64,000 bases of DNA from Azospirillum ramasamyi (GTDB lineage Bacteria; Pseudomonadota; Alphaproteobacteria; Azospirillales; Azospirillaceae), in contig NZ_CP029836.1 of assembly GCF_003233655.1 (NCBI RefSeq), forward strand, positions 23,982-87,981, in the 5' to 3' direction. The notes beneath the pieces were generated by a model. That model saw nothing but the letters and a program-made list of their open reading frames with translations. It made no database searches and had not been told where the DNA came from. Positions 18,199 through 27,876 of the stretch are shown piece after piece. Within the stretch, counting starts at the first letter, position 1. Every line of letters begins with the position of its first letter. A program made the position numbers and the translations under genes.

Positions 18199-18858
18199 AT
18201 GGCCGGACTTCAGCGCGCCGTAAAAGCTGACCTTGTCCAGGAGGTCACCGATCCCGACGGCCGGTTTGACGACGTGCGGCGTTCGGTGAGCAAGCTGTCG
18301 AGCAGGGACAAGTACGTCGAAACGATCGGGCGCCTCTGGAAGGAGGCCACGAACCGCTTCATCGACATCGGTAAGTACCTCGTCTACGCCAAGGACAGCC
18401 TGCCGCATGGCGAGTACGAGTCCATGATCGAAAGCGAGCTCCCGTTCTCGAAGTCGGTGGCGCACGCCCTGAAGACGGTCGCCGAGGCGGTCTTGCAGGA
18501 GAAGGTGCCCGAGAAGAAGCTGCCGCCCGACTACTCGACGGCGTACATGCTGGTCAGCCTCAAGGACGACGGCTGGGAACTCGCCAAAGAGCGGGGGCTC
18601 GTGCGCTCGACCCTCAAGCGGGCTGAGATCCTTGACTTCCGGCGTGAACTCCGCGAGGGGCGGAAGCGTCCAGTGTCGGAGAAGGCGGCCCGGCGACGGC
18701 TTGCCAAGGAGCGGGAACGGGTGCTGGCCGACATCGAAGCGCTCCGCCGTCGCTTGGAAGAGATCGACGCTGAGATGAACACCATCGACGGCACGGCCTC
18801 CGAGGTCGGCGGGAGCCGGAGCGGCCGCATCATCGACATCACCCCTGAACCGGTATGA
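18199..18858 (+). CDS. DUF3102 partition partner protein
   Basis: This 219-residue protein carries a DUF3102-like region: FIDIGKYLVYAKDSLPHGEY then FSKSVAHALKTVAEAV (about 55-110). It ends in a strongly charged coiled coil (about 150-200). Such proteins sit next to plasmid parA and are thought to act as the DNA-binding partner, replacing a classic ParB. Its ATG follows the parA stop by one base. No ParB GERR-like motif is seen. The ParB-equivalent role is inferred from context. Confidence 0.75.
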   Translation: MAGLQRAVKADLVQEVTDPDGRFDDVRRSVSKLSSRDKYVETIGRLWKEATNRFIDIGKYLVYAKDSLPHGEYESMIESELPFSKSVAHALKTVAEAVLQEKVPEKKLPPDYSTAYMLVSLKDDGWELAKERGLVRSTLKRAEILDFRRELREGRKRPVSEKAARRRLAKERERVLADIEALRRRLEEIDAEMNTIDGTASEVGGSRSGRIIDITPEPV

Positions 18859-18982
18859 AATCCTCCGAACCGGGGGAGGGCGTCTCCCCCCGGCTAAACC
18901 GGCCTGCCCCTGTTCGGCGGGTGTCAAGCGGCGCGGCCGCCATCAACAGGATGCGGCTTCCCTGTCCCAGAGTGGCGAGCCG

Positions 18983-19543
18983 CTAGCGCGTGGCGAAGTG
19001 GGCCATAAAGGCGCTGACACGGTCGCTCGACGGTGGCACATGGCGGTCGATGGCGACGTCGTGTTCCGCTTGGTTCCGGAAGACCCCCGGCACCATTTCG
19101 AAGGAACGATCGCCGTTCTCGATGCGGAGCATGTCGGGCGATGCGTCGCGGTAGAACTCGCGGTGCAGCCACAGGATGAAGTCCGTGGATGCCGGTTCCG
19201 GCAGGCGCTCATCCGCGGCCATCTCGTCCACCGCGCGCTGAACCCGGACATGGGCGGCCGCCTCGATCTGCAGGTTGCGGCGCCCCGTCTCTTCGGCGAG
19301 GTCATCGTCCAGCGCACGCTCGATGTCGCGCGGGTGTGTGTTGTGCCCTTCGATCAGGTTGCTGTCGTAGCAGTTCATGATGCGCACGAGGTCGGCGAGG
19401 TTCGCCGCCGTCCGTGGATTCAGGCGAGCGCCGAGCTTGGCGGAACTGGCCGCCAAAACGGCGACCAGATCGGTGATGTCTTCCGATACGGCTTCCAGAC
19501 GGCAAGGCTCGATCCGTCCGGGCGTCTCCAACATCTCGTTCAT
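18983..19543 (-). pseudogene. Truncated Fic-family protein
   Basis: The 186-residue product keeps the Fic N-terminal region and the class II inhibitory motif SNLIEG followed by HNTHPRDIERAL, which normally folds over the active site. Translation stops at TAG (18983-18985) right after FMAHFATR. The next codons continue the Fic sequence as LATLGQGSRILLMAAA before losing similarity. The catalytic HPFxxGNGR loop is absent, so AMP transfer is impossible. It is a nonsense-plus-deletion pseudogene, although the remaining domain could still be made. Confidence 0.75.
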
Positions 19544-19744
19544 GGTTTGCCGATCTTCGTGTCCTCTAAGCCACTGCAGACAGTATAGAAAATGGTGGTA
19601 GGCGCCAAGCTTTTGCCGATCTTGCCGCCGATCCATGCTCGGGCCGCAAGCCCTTGCTGCGGCAAGGCTTTTTGACGCTTTGACCGCCTGTCCTTGCCGA
19701 TCTCCGGTGGGGCGCCGGGATCACGCATCAATGCCCTCATCTCC

Positions 19745-21211
19745 TCATGGAACGCGCCATCGAGCGCGACAGCGGAGTGGCGGCGGCACCCGGAGCGGCG
19801 CGCTGGCCGCGCGCAAGGTGCGGGCGGCCCGTTTGGAGATGGCCGCGAGGATGTAGGGCAGCAGGGCCTTCCGCGATCGGTGGCCGAGGAGGCAGCGGGC
19901 TGCCTCCGGCGCCCCTTCATCGCACAACGCGATTGCGACGACGCTGCGCAGCAGGTGCGGGTTGGTTGCCTTGCCCATGCGTCGGCTGGTGACCTCAATG
20001 ATATGGCGGCGCACGCTGCGCGGGCGCAACGGCGCGCCATCCTCGGACGGCCAGAGAACGTCATCGTTGCGCTCTGCGCCGGGAAGCTGCGTCCGGAACC
20101 ACCCCCACCACCTCCGCCAGGGCTCCCGCAGCTCCTCCGCCATGTCCCAGACGCGCCGTCCTCCTTTGGTGTTGAGCACGAGGCTGATGGGGGCGCCGCC
20201 CTCGTCCAGCACCACATGGACATCGGCGCGCAGTTCGCACAGATTGCGCAGGCGCACCGGGTGGAACACCAGCAACGCCAACATGAAGCCAGCCCGGAAA
20301 AGGCGGGCGGACCTGATCCCGTGAGGCTGCCGTTCGGCCTCGCTCATCAGGCTCTGGGCGAGCTGCCAGAGCTCCCGCAGGCTGGACAGGCGGGCGGTCC
20401 GGTTGCGCACGGGCACCGCCTCCAGCGCAAGGAGCCGGGCATCCTCCCGAAGCCAGCGCCAGTCCAGCTCCGGCCACAGGTGGCGGGCCCCGTCGTACAA
20501 CCAGCGGACATAATTGCGCAGCGTGCACAGCGACCGGCCACGCGCGTCGAGCTCCTCGGCCCAGGCGGCGACGCTCGCCGGCGTCGGGCAGGACGGGAGA
20601 TCGTGATCCGCGCTCCACGCCAGCCACAGCCCAACGGCGGTTTCGATGTTGCTGCGTGTCGCCGCGCTCCACGCCCAGGCTGTGCCCGCCGGGTCCATGC
20701 TGGAGGGGCTTGTTCTGTCGCGCACGGAGGCACGCCAGGACAAGCGGGGCGGCGCCGTGCAGGCAGTCTCCCATCGGCACTTCAGGTCTTCTGGCCACGC
20801 CGACAGCGGCACCCGTTGCCGCGTCGTAGCCGTTGGCCGCGGTGTGTACGGCTTACGTGGGGGAAAGTGCCGCGCGCGCAGCTCGGAACAGCGCGTGTAC
20901 AGCCAGCGCCAGTCGTCGTGCGGCCACAGGATAACCGCGGCATCACGCACCCGAAGAAGGTATGACACCGCCGATGAGGGTTTCAGAAAACCGGTCATCG
21001 CCAGGAAGTACGCGTCGACGGTGTGCATGGTGGGCCTCGGCGCGTGCCTTTGCAGAAACGTCCACGACATCCAATACCCGAACGCCGAGGCAATGGCGGG
21101 CAAGTCCTTGCGGCCCGTAGCGGGGGTGCCGGTTACCCAGGCCTTGCCCAGGGAAGCCGGCCAGGTGGCCACGGGCGCGGACGCGAAGGGGAACGTCGTC
21201 GGTCGGGCCAT
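19745..21211 (-). CDS. Tyrosine recombinase/integrase (second of pair)
   Basis: This 488-residue integrase has an N-terminal SAM-like DNA-binding region (about 150-260). Its catalytic domain holds FHPVRLRNLCELR (box I Arg), PHLLRSVVAIAL (HxxR) and LGHRSRKALLPYI (likely nucleophile Tyr). ATG at 21211 has GAGGAAA upstream; the open frame beyond it is spurious. The gene starts 11 bases after a second, larger integrase gene on the same strand, so the pair is co-transcribed. The long N-terminus is unlike phage lambda-type enzymes. Confidence 0.85.
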   Translation of the reverse strand: MARPTTFPFASAPVATWPASLGKAWVTGTPATGRKDLPAIASAFGYWMSWTFLQRHAPRPTMHTVDAYFLAMTGFLKPSSAVSYLLRVRDAAVILWPHDDWRWLYTRCSELRARHFPPRKPYTPRPTATTRQRVPLSAWPEDLKCRWETACTAPPRLSWRASVRDRTSPSSMDPAGTAWAWSAATRSNIETAVGLWLAWSADHDLPSCPTPASVAAWAEELDARGRSLCTLRNYVRWLYDGARHLWPELDWRWLREDARLLALEAVPVRNRTARLSSLRELWQLAQSLMSEAERQPHGIRSARLFRAGFMLALLVFHPVRLRNLCELRADVHVVLDEGGAPISLVLNTKGGRRVWDMAEELREPWRRWWGWFRTQLPGAERNDDVLWPSEDGAPLRPRSVRRHIIEVTSRRMGKATNPHLLRSVVAIALCDEGAPEAARCLLGHRSRKALLPYILAAISKRAARTLRAASAPLRVPPPLRCRARWRVP

Positions 21212-21221
21212 TGCGGTTTCC

Positions 21222-23117
21222 TCAGGCACGCAGTTGCAGCCGCCGCGCGGCAGCACGGATCGACGCGGTGGAGCGTTTCTTGACCAGCGGCCGGACGTCC
21301 TCGTTGATGATGCGGCGGACAACTGCCGCCGCCCAGCGGCTGCGAAACGGCGCGTACTTGCGGCCCACCGGGCTCCCCGGCTTTTGGCCGAGCAGCGCGT
21401 TGACGAGGGTGCCGTTGTGCTCGGGATTCTTTTCGAGCAGCAGCATGGCAAGCAGGTGCCGCATCAGATGCAGGTTGATGCGAACGCCGGTCGCGCACCA
21501 CAGCTCGTCCGTGACCAGTCGGGCAAAAACCGACGGGGACATCGGCCGGTTGTCCGCCCCCGGAAAGAGCCAGCGCTCGGTCGTGCCGACCGGCCGCAGC
21601 ACGGGCAGGCAGACGCGTTCGTGCAGCCGCAGCATCTTGACCTGCTCAGGTGCGAGGTCGGTGGCTACGGGCTGCTGCGTCTTGGTCTCATCGGCACGGT
21701 ACTGCAGGACGGCGCTGCCGTCGCGGTGCCAGACGACGCTGTGTTCGAGGTGGGTGAGGGACAGCGTGCGCCGGCGCACCGGCAGCGTGCCGAGGATCTC
21801 GATGGCGATCGCCGCCGCGCTCTTGCGCGCCAGCGACCGTAGCACGGGACGGCGGCCGCCGTGTGATGCAGTGCGCACCTCCTCGGTCACCGCGGCCGGC
21901 CAGGACAGAATGCGCGAAAGGACCGGTGGGGGGATGCGCAGCAGCTTGGCGAGCACGCCCGGCGTGATCTCGTCGTCCTGCGTGGTCTTCAATTCGCGCG
22001 TAAGACGCGAAAACTCGGCCAATTCGTCCGCTGCTATGTCGGGGCGCCAGCGCACGGCGATGCTGCGCAGCACCGAGACAATGGAACGCCAGCTGTCCGT
22101 GCTGGGACGGTCCTGCCCGAGGCTCTCGTCGAGCAGCATGGCGGTGACCTCAATTGTCGCCACGTCGGCGATCCGCCGAATGTCCGACAGGGCCATCTCA
22201 CCGGAGCGGATCAGAGCGCCGGCGGCACGGCGCACTATCATCACGTGGCCGGTCACAGTGGTGTCGGCGAGAGGCCGCCGCTCCTTGATCCCGCGGAGAT
22301 CGCGCCCGCCGCCTGCCGTGCCCGTTGGACCCGGCGCCGTCGGACAGCCGGTGGTGACCGAAAGGGCAGATCGCGTGGCGCGCAACCGCTCGAGCCGCGT
22401 CATTGTCGCCGTAATCGGGACGGTCGGCCGCAGACCACGGCTGGCGACGTATTGCGCGACGTCGTCTTGGAACGATGCCGGAAAGCTCTCCAGCGGCAAG
22501 GCGAGACAGGGCGCCCGCTCCGGTTTTGGCCACGGCAGGGTCGGCCAGCCAACGATCTCGCCTGTCGCGCGGGTCCAGGCCGCCCGCAGTTGTCGCGCCT
22601 TTTTCGCGCGATGCCGTGGATCGGGCAACGAGGCGTGGCGCAGGCGCTCGAGTGCCGCCTCGAGGTCCGCGACGGTCACCGTATCCGGCCTTACGCTGGC
22701 GGCGTCGAGCGCGCGCAGCAGCGCCGACAGCCGCCCCTGGTGCAGATCGCCGGCGCGCCGCTCGAACAAAGGGACGCGGTCGAGGAGGTCCTGCCAGCCC
22801 GAGGACAGCGGCTGCACCGGAGGCGGCGCGAGGCCGGCGTATTCCTCCAGGCAGCGGCGCACACTCGTCTTGACGCGCGTGACGCGCGCGGGCGACAGAT
22901 CGCGCCCGGTCTTGCTCAGTCCCTTCGGGTTGAGCGTGGCGAGCCGGTCCTCGACCGCCGCCAGATCGACCGGAATGGCTTCCGGCGCGAGGCCCAGCCA
23001 GCGGGCGAACACGGTCAGATTGCCGGAGCGATCTTTGCGCTGCTTGGCGGTCAGCGCCGGGTCGGCGGCGACGGCGTCGAGCAGGTCGCGGAACGTGCGG
23101 GCAGTGGCCAAGGTCAT
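21222..23117 (-). CDS. Large tyrosine recombinase/integrase (first of pair)
   Basis: This 631-residue protein has a C-terminal catalytic region with INLHLMRHLLAMLL (HxxRH) and ALLGQKPGSPVGRKYAPF (active-site Tyr in RKYAPF). ETKTQQP and RLHERVCLPV precede it. The N-terminal 250 residues are helical and contain a core-binding domain. The start is ATG at 23117 with GGAG eight bases upstream. It is coupled to the 488-residue integrase and preceded by a small excisionase-like gene, a trio resembling multi-recombinase mobile elements. Confidence 0.8.
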   Translation of the reverse strand: MTLATARTFRDLLDAVAADPALTAKQRKDRSGNLTVFARWLGLAPEAIPVDLAAVEDRLATLNPKGLSKTGRDLSPARVTRVKTSVRRCLEEYAGLAPPPVQPLSSGWQDLLDRVPLFERRAGDLHQGRLSALLRALDAASVRPDTVTVADLEAALERLRHASLPDPRHRAKKARQLRAAWTRATGEIVGWPTLPWPKPERAPCLALPLESFPASFQDDVAQYVASRGLRPTVPITATMTRLERLRATRSALSVTTGCPTAPGPTGTAGGGRDLRGIKERRPLADTTVTGHVMIVRRAAGALIRSGEMALSDIRRIADVATIEVTAMLLDESLGQDRPSTDSWRSIVSVLRSIAVRWRPDIAADELAEFSRLTRELKTTQDDEITPGVLAKLLRIPPPVLSRILSWPAAVTEEVRTASHGGRRPVLRSLARKSAAAIAIEILGTLPVRRRTLSLTHLEHSVVWHRDGSAVLQYRADETKTQQPVATDLAPEQVKMLRLHERVCLPVLRPVGTTERWLFPGADNRPMSPSVFARLVTDELWCATGVRINLHLMRHLLAMLLLEKNPEHNGTLVNALLGQKPGSPVGRKYAPFRSRWAAAVVRRIINEDVRPLVKKRSTASIRAAARRLQLRA

Positions 23118-23351
23118 GGCGTGGCTCCGGGTGGCATGGAGGACGGACGGCGTGTGGCAGCGGCGGGCAGCGGACCGGCGCTTTCGGCGCTGCCGGCGGC
23201 TGCCAGCCGGCGCCAAGCGCTGAAGGAGCGGGGAAAAACGCCGGAGTGGGGCGGTCGCGATAAGCGCTGGAACGACCCTGCCCCAGTCCGGCGTGTTGGT
23301 GGCAAGCCTCTGACACTGCGTGTCGTTGGCTGCCTACGCCTGCCAGCAAGC

Positions 23352-23570
23352 CTAGTCCCGCCGCCCCCTCGGCCCCGGTCCCAGGTGCGTGCGCTCGTAG
23401 CGTCGCACCTCGTCGGCGCTGAACAGGGTGCGGCCACGCATGCGCGTCGGGCGCAGCCGCTCGTCGGCGACCTCGCGGTAGAGGGTGCGTTCGCTGACGC
23501 GCCAGCGCGCGACCAGGTCGGCGTAGCCCAACCAGGCGGGGAGGGGAGGGGGGCTGGACGGTCCGGCCAT
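23352..23570 (-). CDS. Excisionase-like HTH protein (AlpA/MerR-type)
   Basis: This 72-residue protein has a winged helix-turn-helix: GYADLVARWRVSERTLYREV then RMRGRTLFSADEVRRYER. The pattern is typical of excisionases/AlpA regulators that bend att DNA. The start is ATG at 23570 with CAGGAG upstream. It lies 234 bases upstream of two integrase genes on the same strand and probably directs or regulates their activity. Confidence 0.8.
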   Translation of the reverse strand: MAGPSSPPPLPAWLGYADLVARWRVSERTLYREVADERLRPTRMRGRTLFSADEVRRYERTHLGPGPRGRRD

Positions 23571-23815
23571 TGTTGGCTCCTGCGGGCAAGAAAGGGGCAT
23601 TCGCGGACGTGAGGAGTCCGCGCCGCACCCGTTGTGGTTGAGGGTAGAGCCAGCATCGTTGGGCGGCCGACGACCGTCAACGGGCAGTCGCTGTCAGCAA
23701 CTCACAAACATCACGCTGTCCGGAGAAGCCACCACGGCGAGCGATCCATGGCCGAGCGTCCCGTCGGGACGCCATAGCAACCTTCCGTCCTCCAGACGGC
23801 CCGGAGTGGATGGGG

Positions 23816-25132
23816 TCAGAGTGACGGAATCGCCACCCGATGGTTCGGTCGCAGGGTCGTGTACATCTCCATGTACTCGGCGCAGGTCGCCCGCATGCGG
23901 GCGTACCACGCTGCGGTGAGCTTGGTGTGCGGGCGGTGGCGCAGACGGACGAGGTCCAGCAGTTCCGCCTTGCTCATGATTCGGTCCAGGGGGACCAGAA
24001 GCGGAGTGTGGCCGTATCGGCTGTACACGCCATAGCGCCGATCCGACTTGATCAGCGCGTCCGCCGCCGCGCGCGCCGCCACCGCGACCGCCTGCTCCTG
24101 GGACTCTCCTCCTCGTGCCGAGCAGGGATGCAGGATCTCCCCATCCGAGCTGACGGCGCTGACGACGTGCCCAACGTATTCAACGAAGCCCATGCGATGC
24201 AGCTCTTCGACCCAGCGCATCAACTGCTGGCGGAGACCGTGCTCGTCCGTCTCGGGGGCATCGAGATACTTGATCGTCCGCGCAAAAACGGGGTGACGCG
24301 GATCGAGCTCGAACGCAGGGCGCTCGAACACCCAGACGGTGTTCTTGCCCCGCTGGTCGATCTTGCTCTTCTGGTAGCGCCAGCGCATGGCGTTCCAGTG
24401 GATACCGCCGTCCGAGAGCAGGTCCTGTGCCGCATGCAGGCGCACGAGCAGGTGCAACGCCGCCGAAGCGCCGTACTTGTGCAACGTCGCCAACGGCTTC
24501 TGTCCGGATGCGCCGCGAACCAAGGAGGTCGGCAGCCAGACCCATTGTGGCTTTGCCGCTTCGGCCGCGTCATAGAAGATGGGCTCGACCGTCTGGTCGG
24601 GCAGCCTCCGCGCCCAGCCTTTAGCGATCAGCTGATCAGCCACCACGGTGGGCCGGTTGTGCCGGAGGCGCCGGCAGCGTCCGCGGCGCATTTCGCGCTC
24701 GCCCGCGACCAGCCGGTCGAACAGCATGCGCTCAACCTGCGTCAGTGGCGGCGGCGGCGCCCCTTCACAGCCCGGCACTTCGTGCGCCGGAACGAGCCGG
24801 CTCATCTTGTCATTCACCCTGGCGACCAACCCGGCTTCCTGCATCGCCTTGAGGGCCATCTTGGCCCGATCGGGACTCATCTTAACGTAAGTCCGCAAGG
24901 CGTTGATGCTGGCTTTCGTAGACCGGTTGTCTGCCTGCGTGAACGCACCCAAAACAAGATACGCGTAACCAACGTTCATACCAACCGCGCAGGCGCGTTC
25001 AAACGCCCGACGGTCGATCAGGAAGAAACCGCCTCCCGTGCTGCCGGAGGTACTGGACGGGCTGGCTTCCGACATCGGCGCGGACGGCGTCGGGGCGGAG
25101 TATCCGGGGGAGACCAAAGCAACGGACGACAT
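23816..25132 (-). CDS. Winged-helix hypothetical protein, 438 aa
   Basis: The N-terminus is Ser/Pro-rich (1-35). A helical winged-HTH-like domain follows (about 36-110: YVKMSPDRAKMALKAMQEAG), as in replication or transcription regulators. The remainder is helical with basic patches and a conserved-looking RRYGVYSRYGHTPLLVPLDR segment. GAGG seven bases upstream supports the ATG. It belongs to no family I can name. It lies beside the integrase trio and could be that element's cargo or replication protein. Confidence 0.6.
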   Translation of the reverse strand: MSSVALVSPGYSAPTPSAPMSEASPSSTSGSTGGGFFLIDRRAFERACAVGMNVGYAYLVLGAFTQADNRSTKASINALRTYVKMSPDRAKMALKAMQEAGLVARVNDKMSRLVPAHEVPGCEGAPPPPLTQVERMLFDRLVAGEREMRRGRCRRLRHNRPTVVADQLIAKGWARRLPDQTVEPIFYDAAEAAKPQWVWLPTSLVRGASGQKPLATLHKYGASAALHLLVRLHAAQDLLSDGGIHWNAMRWRYQKSKIDQRGKNTVWVFERPAFELDPRHPVFARTIKYLDAPETDEHGLRQQLMRWVEELHRMGFVEYVGHVVSAVSSDGEILHPCSARGGESQEQAVAVAARAAADALIKSDRRYGVYSRYGHTPLLVPLDRIMSKAELLDLVRLRHRPHTKLTAAWYARMRATCAEYMEMYTTLRPNHRVAIPSL

Positions 25133-25939
25133 GAGCGAAGCCTCATCGATCGGGGTAACTCTTCACGATCTTGTCCGGTGAAAAATGCGGTCAACGCCCG
25201 GCGCTCATCCGTCCTGTGCTGGATCGGTTCGCCCATGGGACGTTCTTGACCGTTGGCGGGAACCGTTCCGTTGCGACGTTGGACGGAGCGGCCTTCTGTT
25301 CATCGCGGTGCGGGTTGATCCAACTGGAGTTTTCGTCTGCGATTGCATGGCCGGCACTCTCGACACGTCATTGCCGCGGAGGCGTAAGACTCCTGATTTC
25401 GGGCCAAATGCCTGAATTCGTTGAGCGACCGGGGTGCAAATGCAGACTTGAACGCCGCCGATGCGACATCACGGCGACCTCCAATCGACACGCCATCAGA
25501 TTACTCAGAGTTGTGTTACGGAAAGTGCCCCGGAAGTCGGTTCATGACTATGTCCTTGATCTGCGCATGCTATAGGGGCCAAAACGCCCGTATGGCGAGA
25601 GAATCTACGTGTTCTAGTGTCTGTCTTGGCCTGCTACATCAATTGACCATAATTGACCGTCAAGCAGGGTAGTCGTTCGCATCCTTCGGATGTCGCGTGC
25701 GCGACGGTAAGGACCTGCAGGATGGTAGCGGAACCACGCGTACTTCGTACGACGAACGCTCCCAGTACGTTGCCGCGCTCATCCTCCAAGGGCGCGGCGA
25801 TCCAACGCGGTGTGCAGGCACCGTCTGCGCACGTCCTGCCGGGACGGACATCGCCCTCATCGGCGCCAGCACGGGGCCTTGACCAAGTGGCGTGGCAGGT
25901 CTGTGCCGCATGCCGATGACGTGGGGCAGGGTGGTGGCT
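25133..25939. other. Intergenic region, less GC-rich
   Basis: About 800 bases have lower GC than their surroundings around 25480-25660. A minus-strand open frame ending at 25634 reads like protein (APLEDERGNVLGAFVVRSTR) but has no start codon in frame, so it is at most a gene remnant. No repeats or sites stand out. Confidence 0.4.
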
Positions 25940-26665
25940 TCACAGTGAGCGGTGTTCCCCGATCGTATCCGAGAGCGCCGGCGACCGCAGCAGGCGACAC
26001 ACGAGTTCGGTGCGGCTTCTGACAGCCAAGGCACGGTAGATCGCTGTGCCGTGCACTTTTACCGTGCCTTCGCTGATGCCGAGGCGCTCTGCGATCCGCT
26101 TGTTCGGGAGTCCCTCGGCAATCAGCGCCGCGATAATCCGTTGCCGCGGGGTCAGGTAGGCAAGATCGGTGCCGAAGGGGTGAAGCGCTGTGTCCGCCGC
26201 GTCGGCCGAGGTGGGCGGACACGGTTCGGATCGTGCCACGCTGGCTGGCACGACGCAAAACCCGGCCGCGACGCTGGCCAGTGCGGCCTGAAGAGCGTGG
26301 GGCGCTTCCTGGCCCGTCAGAAGGAGGTCGGCGCCGCTGGTGAGCAAGGTGGCCGGATTGCCGCTCCTCGTCGGCGGCGCGATCACGGCGATTGCCGGTG
26401 GATGGCGCAGCGTCCGCAGGTGAGCGATGAGGAATTCCGTCTCCGCGTCCGGTGCAGGTGCATGGAGGACCACAAGGCCGTAGTCAGCCGAGCGATCGAT
26501 GGTCCAGATCGAGGCCAGGACCTCGACGTGGGCGGTGGGGGCGGCGCGCTCGACAAGACGGACGAGCCCTTGGCCAGCCAGGAAGTCGGCGCTGACAATG
26601 GCGGCGCGTGTCAGCGGAGAAGGCTGAGCGACGGTCGCGGCCAGAGCGGGGACGTTGGGTGACAT
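25940..26665 (-). CDS. LuxR/NarL-type regulator without phosphoacceptor
   Basis: This 241-residue protein has a receiver-like N-terminal half (about 20-145) and a LuxR-type HTH (about 165-230: LTPRQRIIAALIAEGLPNKR, then GISEGTVKVH). At the end of the third receiver strand, where the phosphorylated Asp should sit, the sequence is VVLHAPAP, so phosphorylation is unlikely. AAGGAG eight bases upstream fixes the start. The genes it regulates are unknown; the downstream (leftward) region lacks genes. Confidence 0.8.
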   Translation of the reverse strand: MSPNVPALAATVAQPSPLTRAAIVSADFLAGQGLVRLVERAAPTAHVEVLASIWTIDRSADYGLVVLHAPAPDAETEFLIAHLRTLRHPPAIAVIAPPTRSGNPATLLTSGADLLLTGQEAPHALQAALASVAAGFCVVPASVARSEPCPPTSADAADTALHPFGTDLAYLTPRQRIIAALIAEGLPNKRIAERLGISEGTVKVHGTAIYRALAVRSRTELVCRLLRSPALSDTIGEHRSL

Positions 26666-26769
26666 GCGGTGTGCTCCTTATAGGGCGCTGGGCGTGAAGC
26701 GGAACGCCCGATGGTTTGGAACGGCTGGTGCGCTGGTGGACACTGGAGGGTGCCCACCAGCAATCCCGG

Positions 26770-27372
26770 CTAACGGAAGGCGGGAGCGGACGAACCGGCC
26801 GGCGTCTCCGGCGGATGACGCACACTCGGCCGCTGCGCCCGTGCGGCGCGGAAGTGCAGGGCGAGCCCGCGCAGCCCTGAAGCCAGCGCCCATGAGGACT
26901 CGGCGAGGAGTGCCGCGGTTACGGTATCGCTGATCAGCGCCGTTGCCTGCGCGTAGGCGATTTCCCCGATGGCGATCGATGCGTGGTCGTCGGCGCAGAC
27001 CGCAACGACGGAGGTGACCGTGACGACCGGCTTGACCGTCACCGGCACCGCCAGCGTCGCGGTGGCCAGACCGTGCACCTCGGTGCCGTGGTCCCATAGG
27101 GGCGCGGCGGCCTGGAGACCGGCTGCAACGTCGGCGAGATGGCGGCGCAGACGCCCGGTGTTGAGATCGCCGCTCGCGTGGGGCGGAGCGAGCAGGTCGA
27201 GGGCAACGAGCTCTGCGGGGAGGAGCCGCATCAGATCGCTCACCCATGCCGCGGCCCGGGCGTGGAGCGGGGTTTCGAGACGGCAGGCTTGACCGTCCAG
27301 CCTGAGCACACCATCGGCGTAGTACAAGTGGACGGGATGCGTGTGCGCGAGAGCTTGCGAGAGAGCGTGCAT
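26770..27372 (-). CDS. Hypothetical protein, 200 aa
   Basis: ATG at 27372 has GGAGA nine bases upstream. The protein begins HALSQALAHTHPVHLYYADG, has a central helical part and a run of Val/Thr strands (VPVTVKPVVTVTSVVAV, about 110-130), and a Pro/Arg-rich tail. No family is recognised. It lies upstream of the LuxR-type gene on the same strand (104 bases between) and about 40 bases downstream of a strong inverted repeat. Confidence 0.5.
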   Translation of the reverse strand: MHALSQALAHTHPVHLYYADGVLRLDGQACRLETPLHARAAAWVSDLMRLLPAELVALDLLAPPHASGDLNTGRLRRHLADVAAGLQAAAPLWDHGTEVHGLATATLAVPVTVKPVVTVTSVVAVCADDHASIAIGEIAYAQATALISDTVTAALLAESSWALASGLRGLALHFRAARAQRPSVRHPPETPAGSSAPAFR

Positions 27373-27412
27373 TCGGTTGTCTCCGTTGAGAAGAGGCCCG
27401 ACGCGGCGTCCG

Positions 27413-27469
27413 GTGGGTGACCGCCGAGGGCCGCGCCTGTACGGCGCGCGGCCCTCGGCGGTCACCCAC
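27413..27469. repeat. 24-bp perfect inverted repeat with 9-base loop
   Basis: Arms 27413-27436 and 27446-27469 are exact complements, starting gtgggtgaccgccgagg. RNA from either strand would form a very stable hairpin. There is no T-tract. It lies in the upstream region of the 200-aa gene. Confidence 0.8.
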
Positions 27470-27876
27470 GGATCTCTCTGACTTCATTTGCAGTGCGATG
27501 GCCCAAAGCGTGCCGGTACGTGCCTCGCCTCCACGGCCGCAACACGCTGCCTCGGCATCGGCTTCCCCACAACAGCGCTCCCGCCGCAAGCGGGGCGCCG
27601 ACGCGCATGGCCTCGTGCAACAGCCCGCGCAATAGCGCGCGGCCGTGCGTCGGTGTGAGACGACGACACTCCGATGCAGTCTGGCCGGTTGTTCAAGGAC
27701 GATGGTCGCGGTTCCTTCCTCGAAGCCAAACCCACAGACCCAACTGAGCGAGGACCCACCAGGAGACTGAACGATGGGCACCGAGCCTCATCTGTCTGGA
27801 CCGGCGCCCTGGCCGACGTTCCACAAAGGGCGTATAATCGTACCGCACTCAACCTTTGCACGTGGCAGCGACGAGC
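27470..27876. other. Upstream region of the Mrr-like gene
   Basis: About 400 bases have no supported gene. A perfect TATAAT at 27833-27838 sits about 40 bases before the Mrr-like start and may be its -10 box, but the matching -35 (around 27810) is poor. Confidence 0.45.

Noticed and set aside
25634..25942. Minus-strand open frame reading APLEDERGNVLGAFVV
   Set aside because: It looks protein-like but has no start codon in frame and no ribosome site, so it is not called as a gene.
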